Below, in pieces: positions 1 to 5,125 of a stretch of 5,468 nt of DNA; position 1 is the first letter of the stretch; each line of letters opens with the position of its first letter. The notes under the pieces are model-generated. The model saw nothing but the letters and a program-made list of their open reading frames with translations. It ran no database searches and was not told the origin of the DNA. The stretch comes from Desulfatitalea sp. UBA4791 (GTDB taxonomy: Bacteria > Desulfobacterota > Desulfobacteria > Desulfobacterales > Desulfosarcinaceae). The translations under genes were made by a program, and so were the position numbers. Location: the NCBI GenBank assembly GCA_002402905.1, contig DHGT01000010.1, positions 1 through 5,468 on the forward strand. Direction: 5' to 3'.

Positions 1-30
1 TATCGAGTCGATCATATAGCGCAGTTTCAT
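1..30 (-). CDS. Start of a further co-transcribed gene (first ten codons only)
   Basis: An ATG at 30-28 overlaps the TGA of the 170-residue gene as ATGA and is preceded by a near-perfect GGAGG seven bases upstream. The ten visible codons read MKLRYMIDSI. The start context makes a real gene very likely, but ten residues do not allow identification. In this kind of module the next genes are often further head, protease/scaffold or decoration genes. Confidence 0.72.
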   Translation of the reverse strand, partial: MKLRYMIDSI

Positions 31-539
31 GACCAGTCCTCCGCGATCCGTAGATGCTCGGCCAGAAGCTGTGCGTCGATCCGGCGGAATCTCTCGGCGT
101 TTTTCTGGCGGTAGGCGATCCAGCGCTGCCAGTCCGCCGCGAGTTCGGGCTCCGAGACCGGCTCGATCATTTCGACATGGTGAATCCGGCCCAGATCGTC
201 GGTCAGCTCGACAATCAGCCAGCCTTCGACCTCCTTGCCGTCATGTTCGGCTGTCAGGGTGTCTTCGATCCTGATATCGACCACCTTGACGGTGTGGGCG
301 TGCTGAAAACCCTCGTCGTAACCGAGTGCCTTCCACAACAGCCAGAAATCGGTTCGCAGATGGTTGCCAGCGGTGTCGAAATGGGGTGCGATCCGGGTGA
401 CGGTGAAGCTGTCCACCAGGGTATCCAGAAATAGATCCCCGGATTCCCTGACGGTCATGCGACTGCCCCGGCTGTTGAACCAGTGCAGCGCTTCCTGCAG
501 CCGCCGTTTCTCCTGTTCGATAAAGTCCTTCATGGTCAT
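27..539 (-). CDS. 170-residue hypothetical protein, candidate immunity or head accessory protein
   Basis: I do not recognise this family. The start is the ATG at 539, which overlaps the stop of the giant MuF gene as ATGA; a second ATG two codons later is less well placed. The protein is soluble, with no signal peptide, membrane segment or cysteine, and is rich in tryptophan (seven). The middle (about 83-125) is likely a beta sheet, with VKVVDIRIEDTL, GKEVEGWLIVELTD and RIHHVEMIEPV. The N-terminus and the last 40 residues are helical. The beta-sheet part reads like a small binding or NTF2/SnoaL-type fold, but no catalytic residues stand out. Its place right behind a multidomain protein with a possible toxin end fits a cognate immunity protein; that is inference from position only. 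A capsid accessory role is equally compatible with the operon. Confidence 0.88.
   Translation of the reverse strand: MTMKDFIEQEKRRLQEALHWFNSRGSRMTVRESGDLFLDTLVDSFTVTRIAPHFDTAGNHLRTDFWLLWKALGYDEGFQHAHTVKVVDIRIEDTLTAEHDGKEVEGWLIVELTDDLGRIHHVEMIEPVSEPELAADWQRWIAYRQKNAERFRRIDAQLLAEHLRIAEDWS
38..42 (-). promoter_or_regulatory. Ribosome binding site GGAGG for the gene starting at 30
   Basis: GGAGG on the minus strand lies seven bases before the ATG at 30-28, inside the last codons of the 170-residue gene. It is the strongest Shine-Dalgarno match of the three junctions, so the downstream gene is probably translated well on its own as well as by coupling. Confidence 0.8.
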
Positions 540-3500
540 TGTTTGCGTTTGCTCCAGCTTTGAGGAGTATGGACGATGTCCTCCACCTTGCGCCCGTCGG
601 GTAGTTTCTTGATGCCGCGCCGGGTGAAACTCTGGATGATATCCCGGCGTTCGTTGTCGCTTCTGGCGACGATGAATTCGATGTTGTCCAGCAGCGTCAC
701 CGAGTATTTGAAGATGGTCTCGTTTCCATGGCGCTGCGAGAACCGCTTCCAGTCGTCGATGCTGGCCCCCCGGTTGCGCTGCACGTAGTCGTCAATCACC
801 TTGCCGTAGGCGTCATGGTCGTAGCTGATGGCGTCCATGCGCCGCAGCATCTGTTTCTTGAAATAGAGGGCCGGTGAGGCGTCGCTGGCCGGTTGCTTCT
901 TGATCCGGGTGAAGAAATAGCTCGCGCCGCCAGTCTGCATGTCAGCCACCGGGGACATTCCGCCCGGAGCCACGCCCATGCGCATCTTCTCGACCGTGCT
1001 GACCATGGCTCCGTTGTTCTCCATGATCAAGTCGATGAAGCCGGACATGCTCTCACCGTTGGTCAGATCGTGGACCAGCGAATAGCCCTTCATCTGTTTT
1101 TCCAGGTCATCCTCGGTGATGTCGAACCGGAACTGGTGCCGGTATCCGCCCTTGGCGTCGCGGTCCAGAAAGCCCGCCTGGTATTCGCCCAGCGGGTTGT
1201 ATCCCGAAAGCTGGGTGATGTCCTGGACGCCCAGTTCCTTTTGCCAATAGCCGCGCAGAGCCTGGACCCGCTCGGTGGTGGTGGCGTTGCGGTCGTCGAG
1301 GGATTTCTGCAGTCGTTTGTAGTCGGCGCTCTTGTCGGTCTTGCGGATGTAGGCGAGCTTTTCGAGGTACATCTGCTCCGCGTTTTCCGCCGTGGCCACC
1401 CGGGTATCGATCCCAAGCTGTTCGAGCTTTTCCAGCATCGCCTCGACCCGTCCGGGGGTGGCGTCGCCGTCCAGGATCATTTCCAGCTCGCCGCGCTGGG
1501 CATAGAGGTTGGTGTCGGACCAGGGGCGATAGCGGACCCGGGTGCCGTCCTCGAAGGTGACGGTGTACTGGTGCCCGTCCTGTATGCGGGAGTTTTGATT
1601 GAACAGCGTCCGGTTGTCGATGTCGTCGGCCTCGACGGTAATGGTGCCGGAACCGATCCTGCGCTTGGTGTGGGTCACCTTGCCGCGTTCCACCTTGAAA
1701 GGCGGTTTCTCCCTGGGTTTCTGCGCGTCGAGCTTGGGCAGATACTGCTCAAAAACGCCGTTGGTGGCCCGGTCCCAGTCGACGGATTCTTCGATCTCCT
1801 TGACCCATTTCAGATAATGGTCCGCCATCTCCTTGACCTTGGGGTCGGCGCTCTTTTGCAGGGTTTCCAGTTTCTTGCGCAGGCGCAGGGCCTTGTCGAT
1901 CTTGGTCCGGTTGTAGTTGCCGTCGCCCACGTGAAAGTTGACGTTTTTGACGGCGTCCAGAATCGTCGGAAAGAAGCTGTCTTCGACCAGCGGTTGTCCC
2001 TTTTCCCCGGCCGCCGTCTGCACATACCTGCGCAGCACCTCGTCGATGCGGCGGTCGGTGTCCGGCCGGATCTTCATCTTGACCACGGTGCGCTTCTTCC
2101 CCTTGAAGCTCTCAGTGAAGATCAGCGCGTTCTGGTCCTCCACGTCGCCGCTGTCGAAGGGCAACGTCTTGCCTTGCCAGCCGAGTTTGCGGGCCTCCTC
2201 GACCAGGGTCTCTTCGGCGGAGGAGAGCAGCTTTTTCTTGCCGGTGGCGGTACTCAGCTTGTCGAAACGGAAGCCCCGATCCCTCAGCACATCGGCGTAA
2301 TAACCCTCGAAGTCCCGCCGGAGATTGTGTTTCCGCTCCAAGGCCAGATCGTAGAAATGCCTCAGCCCGGCCGGGTCCTTGGCGAACCGGCCCTCGGCGT
2401 AGGGACGCAGCAGATCGAGATAATCCTCGTCGGCGATCTTTTCGACTTCGTGGATGTAGCGAAGCGTCGAGTTCGGATCGACCCGCACCTTCCCTTCCTT
2501 AGCCGCCCGGAATACCTTGTTGTAAAACGGCTCTTCCTCGCCGCACACCCCGTTGGGGTGATAATCGAGCGAGAGTTTGTCCTGTCCCAGGAACTTGAAG
2601 GCCTGGCCTTTGTCGATACCGTAGACGCGACCGTCCCGGGCACGGATGAACTGCTTGGAATGTCCGTCGTGGTTGGCGATCAGCCAGTCGACCACATGCT
2701 CGCGCTGGATCTGTTCCAGTTCGATGGTGGTCAGATCCTGCGGCAGGATATTGCGAAAATCGAAGTCGTCCCGCAGATCGGTGCGCCATTTCTGGATGGA
2801 GCCGGTGCGACCGTTCAACTGGATGGTGCGCACATCGATGGAATGAGGGGCGATCAGGCGACCGATCTTGTAGGCGGCTTCCTCTCCGAAGGCGATGAAC
2901 TTGTCATCCTCGCGGCCAATGGGCTTGAACAGCCATTTGTCGCCGTTTTCGTCGGTCCAGAACTCCTTTTCATGTGCGCCGCCGACAGCGGCCTTGCCGG
3001 TTTTCTTGAATTTTGACGGCAGACCTTTCTGCTGCCACGCTGAATCGACTGTGGCGAACTCCGCGCCTTTCTTGCCGATCTTGGCCTCGGGCGGCTTGAC
3101 CGGGCTCGGCTGTGGAGCCGGTTTCGGCGGATCTTTCTTCGGCGTGGCGGGCTTGGCAGGAGCGGTTTTCTTCTTGCCGCCATGCTTTTCGGCCCATGCG
3201 GCGTGCTTGGTGTCGATGCTGGCCTGAACCGCCTTGATTTTCGCCGGGTCGGTCTCGGTGAAGAGCGTGGTCAGCTCGTCTTTGTTGGCCCACTGCCAAT
3301 ACTGGACCTTGGTCTCCTTGGCGAGCGTCTTGAGCTCTGCCGATTTCAGTTTTCCGACCTGATCCTGGAAGAGCTGTTTTTTGAGGGCGATTTCCTTGCT
3401 GTGGGCCGCAAGCAGTTCCTGGGGCAGATCGGTACCGCCGGAAACCGCCTGTTCCGCCTTGGCAATCGCGTCGAGGAAATCCTTGTAGCCGGTCGGCGTG

Positions 3501-5125
3501 TCGGGAACGACCACGGCCTTGGCGGCGTCTTCGAGGGCCGTTATCTGTTTCAGGATCAACTTCTGCTTGGCCTCGTCGACCGCCTTTTTCTTGACCGACT
3601 CGGCCATGTCGGCACCGGCCTTCTTCTGCAGCGCCTCGACGAGCTGCTGTTTGTTCTTGAGAATGCCGATACCGTGCTTCTGTTTGGCCGCCGCGAGTTC
3701 CTTGCCCATCAGGCCGCTGTGGTCCACGCCGGGCTCCAGCTTGTCCAGCAGCGCGATGGTATCCTGCTTGGTCATGTTGAGGGAGATGTCGTTTTCCTTT
3801 GCCATCTCCTTGAGCTGCTGGGCGGTCATGCCTTCCAGACCCTCGGCGGGCGGAATCTTCGCCATCTGAGCGGCGAGCATCTTAGCCTGCTTGAGTTCCG
3901 CTTGCTTCAGCCCAAGCAGTTCGATCAGTTCGTCCTTGGTCCGCAGCAGACCGATCTTGTGTTCCTTGAGCTTGGCGCTGAGCGCCGCCCCGGCCAGGTC
4001 GCCGTGATCGATCCCCGGTTCGGCCAGATCGAGCAGCTTGATGAAATCGGCCTTGGTCCGGGCGATGGCCACACCGTTCTGTTTCGCCATGGTCTGGAGC
4101 TGTTTGACCGTCAATGAGCCGAGGTCGGCGATGTCGCCGTTTTCGAAGGCGCTCTTGAGCTTGGCGTTCTCCTTGGCCTGGGCGTCGGCCATGCCTTCCA
4201 GCACGTGGGGCGGGAGAATGCAGGCGGCCCCCTGCGATGCCTGGGCGGCGGCCTTGGTGGCCATCTCGCTGCCGCAAACAGTCATCGGCCATGCCACGAT
4301 GTTGGTGCAGCGGCAGTGCGGATGCGCGGGTTGCTGAGGGAACTTGTCGATGGGAAAGGTCTTGCCGTCCAGCCCGCCGCAGACCGGGCACATGCGCTCG
4401 TCTTCCATGGCCAGCCACTCCAGTTTTTGGATGCCGACCCGCTCGTGAAACTTGAGCCTGCCCATGTTGTGGGCGCGGAGGACCTCGGTGCGGGCGATCA
4501 TCTCCATGCGGTACTGGGCCTTGCTGAACACCCGGCTTCCGGCCTGGCGAAAGGAATCCTTGTCGACGATCACCTTGCCCATGTCCCGGACGATGTCGTC
4601 GGCTCCCTTGCCCGTGGCGATGCCGTTCAGGATGGTGCGCTTGATGCCGCCTGCGAGTTCACGGTGAACGTCACCGGCGAGCGTGAGGTTGTACTGAGCC
4701 ATGAAATCGAGGGCGTTGGTGTCGACGATGGTAAAGACCTTGGTGGCCAGCTTGTCGATGCCATCTGGCGTGAGGTCGGCGTAGAACGGCAGCGCCGCGT
4801 CGGCGAGTTCCCCGATGCCCTGATTGATACCAAGCCGGAAGGATTCCTTGGTGCTTTTGCGATAAACCAGGGTCTGCTCCCGTTTGAGCCGCTTCATGGT
4901 ATCGTCGAGTTCGAGCTGAAGCTTTTCCAGACCCTTGATGGCGGCGAGTTTGTTGTCCGGCAGGGAGCCGAGGGAGCGGTACTGGAGTATGGACCGGGCG
5001 ACCTCGTCCTCTGCCTGTTTCAGCGCCTGGGTGAGCTGGGCCGTGACCTGATCGTTGTAGCGGTTGCGTGCCGTCAGGCTCTTCAGGGTGGCCGCCTGGA
5101 TGCGCTGCTTGAGGTCCGATGGCAT
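536..5125 (-). CDS. Giant MuF-family minor head protein with SAP-like repeats, HipA/PI-kinase-like domain and ART-like C-terminus
   Basis: This is a 1529-residue protein. The ATG at 5125 is chosen because it overlaps the upstream stop (TGATG) and has GGGAG eight bases before it. A longer frame from 5230 would add 35 residues that lie wholly over the upstream gene. Domains in order: helical N-terminus (1-150); MuF/SPP1 gp7-type head morphogenesis domain (about 155-282) with RTEVLRAHN (212-220), CPVC (246-249) and HPHCRC (268-273); two 67-residue SAP/Rho-N-like repeats (338-404, 433-499) and a weaker third (about 593-650); Lys/Pro/Ala linker (648-685); kinase-like domain (about 705-950); unrecognised region (960-1345); ADP-ribosyltransferase-like end (about 1345-1520). 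No signal peptide or membrane segment is visible. Typical MuF minor head proteins are a few hundred residues, so most of this chain is extra. MuF proteins sit inside the capsid near the portal, and family members with C-terminal toxin domains are known. Capsid-borne effector delivery is inferred here. The frame is intact throughout, which argues for selection on the whole chain. Confidence 0.93.
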   Translation of the reverse strand: MPSDLKQRIQAATLKSLTARNRYNDQVTAQLTQALKQAEDEVARSILQYRSLGSLPDNKLAAIKGLEKLQLELDDTMKRLKREQTLVYRKSTKESFRLGINQGIGELADAALPFYADLTPDGIDKLATKVFTIVDTNALDFMAQYNLTLAGDVHRELAGGIKRTILNGIATGKGADDIVRDMGKVIVDKDSFRQAGSRVFSKAQYRMEMIARTEVLRAHNMGRLKFHERVGIQKLEWLAMEDERMCPVCGGLDGKTFPIDKFPQQPAHPHCRCTNIVAWPMTVCGSEMATKAAAQASQGAACILPPHVLEGMADAQAKENAKLKSAFENGDIADLGSLTVKQLQTMAKQNGVAIARTKADFIKLLDLAEPGIDHGDLAGAALSAKLKEHKIGLLRTKDELIELLGLKQAELKQAKMLAAQMAKIPPAEGLEGMTAQQLKEMAKENDISLNMTKQDTIALLDKLEPGVDHSGLMGKELAAAKQKHGIGILKNKQQLVEALQKKAGADMAESVKKKAVDEAKQKLILKQITALEDAAKAVVVPDTPTGYKDFLDAIAKAEQAVSGGTDLPQELLAAHSKEIALKKQLFQDQVGKLKSAELKTLAKETKVQYWQWANKDELTTLFTETDPAKIKAVQASIDTKHAAWAEKHGGKKKTAPAKPATPKKDPPKPAPQPSPVKPPEAKIGKKGAEFATVDSAWQQKGLPSKFKKTGKAAVGGAHEKEFWTDENGDKWLFKPIGREDDKFIAFGEEAAYKIGRLIAPHSIDVRTIQLNGRTGSIQKWRTDLRDDFDFRNILPQDLTTIELEQIQREHVVDWLIANHDGHSKQFIRARDGRVYGIDKGQAFKFLGQDKLSLDYHPNGVCGEEEPFYNKVFRAAKEGKVRVDPNSTLRYIHEVEKIADEDYLDLLRPYAEGRFAKDPAGLRHFYDLALERKHNLRRDFEGYYADVLRDRGFRFDKLSTATGKKKLLSSAEETLVEEARKLGWQGKTLPFDSGDVEDQNALIFTESFKGKKRTVVKMKIRPDTDRRIDEVLRRYVQTAAGEKGQPLVEDSFFPTILDAVKNVNFHVGDGNYNRTKIDKALRLRKKLETLQKSADPKVKEMADHYLKWVKEIEESVDWDRATNGVFEQYLPKLDAQKPREKPPFKVERGKVTHTKRRIGSGTITVEADDIDNRTLFNQNSRIQDGHQYTVTFEDGTRVRYRPWSDTNLYAQRGELEMILDGDATPGRVEAMLEKLEQLGIDTRVATAENAEQMYLEKLAYIRKTDKSADYKRLQKSLDDRNATTTERVQALRGYWQKELGVQDITQLSGYNPLGEYQAGFLDRDAKGGYRHQFRFDITEDDLEKQMKGYSLVHDLTNGESMSGFIDLIMENNGAMVSTVEKMRMGVAPGGMSPVADMQTGGASYFFTRIKKQPASDASPALYFKKQMLRRMDAISYDHDAYGKVIDDYVQRNRGASIDDWKRFSQRHGNETIFKYSVTLLDNIEFIVARSDNERRDIIQSFTRRGIKKLPDGRKVEDIVHTPQSWSKRKQ
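552..555 (-). promoter_or_regulatory. Weak ribosome binding site GGAG for the 170-residue gene
   Basis: GGAG on the minus strand lies twelve bases before the ATG at 539, longer than the usual spacing. With the ATGA overlap, translation probably depends largely on ribosomes finishing the giant gene, which would tie the small protein's level to it. The site favours the ATG at 539 over the one at 533, for which the spacing would be eighteen. Confidence 0.5.
566..1093 (-). other. Putative ADP-ribosyltransferase-like C-terminal domain (residues ~1345-1520)
   Basis: The pattern resembles an H-Y-E type ADP-ribosyltransferase fold. A strand ending in LVHDLT (His1352) is followed by a helix and a glycine-containing segment (MENNGAMVST). 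Then come GVAPGGMSPVADMQTGGASY and the strand SYFFTR (Tyr1403), and a late strand with NETIFKYSV (Glu1469). The domain closes with VARSDNERRDIIQSF and LPDGRKVEDIV. H-Y-E enzymes use NAD+ to modify protein or nucleic-acid targets, and such domains are known at the ends of MuF and other phage-packaged proteins. The match is by eye to motif order, not by alignment, so another alpha/beta fold is possible. C-terminal position agrees with an effector or toxin module. Confidence 0.45.
1094..2248 (-). other. Unrecognised region between kinase-like and ART-like domains (residues ~960-1344)
   Basis: I recognise no family here. Three sub-parts can be seen. Residues 970-1060 mix helix and strand and include KRTVVKMKIRPDTDRRIDEVLRRY (given here from its VVKMKIRPDTD core). 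Residues 1070-1120 are strongly charged and helical, probably coiled coil (KALRLRKKLETLQK). Residues 1155-1260 look like a small alpha/beta module, with strands GTITVEADDID, QYTVTFEDGTRVRYRPW and ELEMILDGD, followed by a helix and GIDTRVATAENAEQMYLEKLAYI. This last module may be a substrate- or partner-binding unit attached to the C-terminal domain. The frame is uninterrupted and codon use matches the rest of the gene. Confidence 0.5.
2276..3013 (-). other. HipA / phosphatidylinositol-kinase-like domain (residues ~705-950)
   Basis: Motifs appear in kinase order. A Gly-containing loop (GGAHEKEFW, 715-723) is followed by WLFKP with candidate ATP-binding Lys734. A helix with GEEAAYKIGRLI follows (Glu748 or Glu749 as the salt-bridge acid). 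Next is a catalytic-loop segment VVDWLIANHDGHSKQF with Asp820, and then YGIDKGQAF with Asp838 as the metal-binding 'DFG-like' Asp. The GIDKGQAF form and the DGHxK loop are typical of HipA and PI3/4-kinase-like folds rather than classical Ser/Thr kinases. HipA-type loops read DGHAKN; here the final Asn is Gln825, so metal coordination may be altered. Substrate is unknown: protein or small molecule are both possible. The fold assignment is fairly strong; catalytic activity is unproven. Confidence 0.72.
3071..3184 (-). other. Lys/Pro/Ala-rich interdomain linker (residues 648-685)
   Basis: This is a low-complexity basic segment dominated by lysine, proline and alanine (for example PAKPATPKKDPPKPAPQPSP). 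It is most likely an unstructured hinge. It separates the head-associated N-terminal half (MuF plus SAP-like repeats) from the kinase-like and C-terminal modules, and so marks the natural boundary between structural and cargo parts. It contains no visible protease signature, but it would be an obvious place for processing during head maturation. Confidence 0.8.
3629..3829 (-). repeat. SAP/Rho-N-like protein repeat, copy 2 (residues 433-499)
   Basis: This second 67-residue copy starts with MTAQQLKEMAKEN and ends with NKQQLVEAL. It is separated from copy 1 by a 28-residue Ala/Lys-rich stretch. Identity with copy 1 is high enough to indicate internal duplication, but it is spread along the unit as expected for an old duplication under protein-level constraint. 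A weaker half-copy, SAELKTLAKETKVQYWQWANKDELTTLF (from residue 595, shown here in outline only by its AELKTLAKE and NKDEL blocks), lies further on at about 3240-3345. Confidence 0.75.
3914..4114 (-). repeat. SAP/Rho-N-like protein repeat, copy 1 (residues 338-404)
   Basis: This 67-residue unit aligns without gaps to copy 2 at residues 433-499. By hand count about 31 of 67 positions are identical, including the shared core EPG(I/V)DH. Each unit splits into two halves of the form 'T..QL..MAK.N....TK.D.I.LL' and 'H.IG.L..K..L.E.L'. That helix-extended-helix pattern resembles SAP or Rho N-terminal modules, which often bind nucleic acid. Binding to packaged DNA is a guess from the family resemblance. 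Confidence 0.75.
4280..4663 (-). other. MuF / SPP1 gp7-like minor head domain (residues ~155-282)
   Basis: This is the best recognised part of the giant protein. A helical stretch with 'GIATGKGADDIVRDM' (about 168-182) leads into RTEVLRAHNMGRLKF (212-226), the conserved Arg-Thr-Glu helix of Mu gpF-type proteins. Next come W237, a CPVCGGLDGKTF segment (246-257) and HPHCRC (268-273). C246, C249, H268 or H270, C271 and C273 probably bind zinc. In the family this domain defines minor capsid proteins needed for head morphogenesis and often present in few copies near the portal. The motif order and spacing match the family well. Exact domain limits are approximate. Confidence 0.92.

Noticed and set aside
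2276..3013. A stand-alone HipA toxin of a hipBA toxin-antitoxin pair
   Set aside because: The kinase-like segment is in one continuous frame with the MuF domain, without its own start site or an adjacent HipB-like DNA-binding gene.
893..3016. Long plus-strand open frame (707 codons) opposite the giant gene, and similar frames at 3182-4117 and 4205-5224
   Set aside because: They lie wholly antisense to a gene with recognisable domains, and their translations are Val/Leu/Gly-rich without any recognisable motif. Strong G/C third-position bias of the minus-strand gene removes stops from the opposite frame, which explains them.
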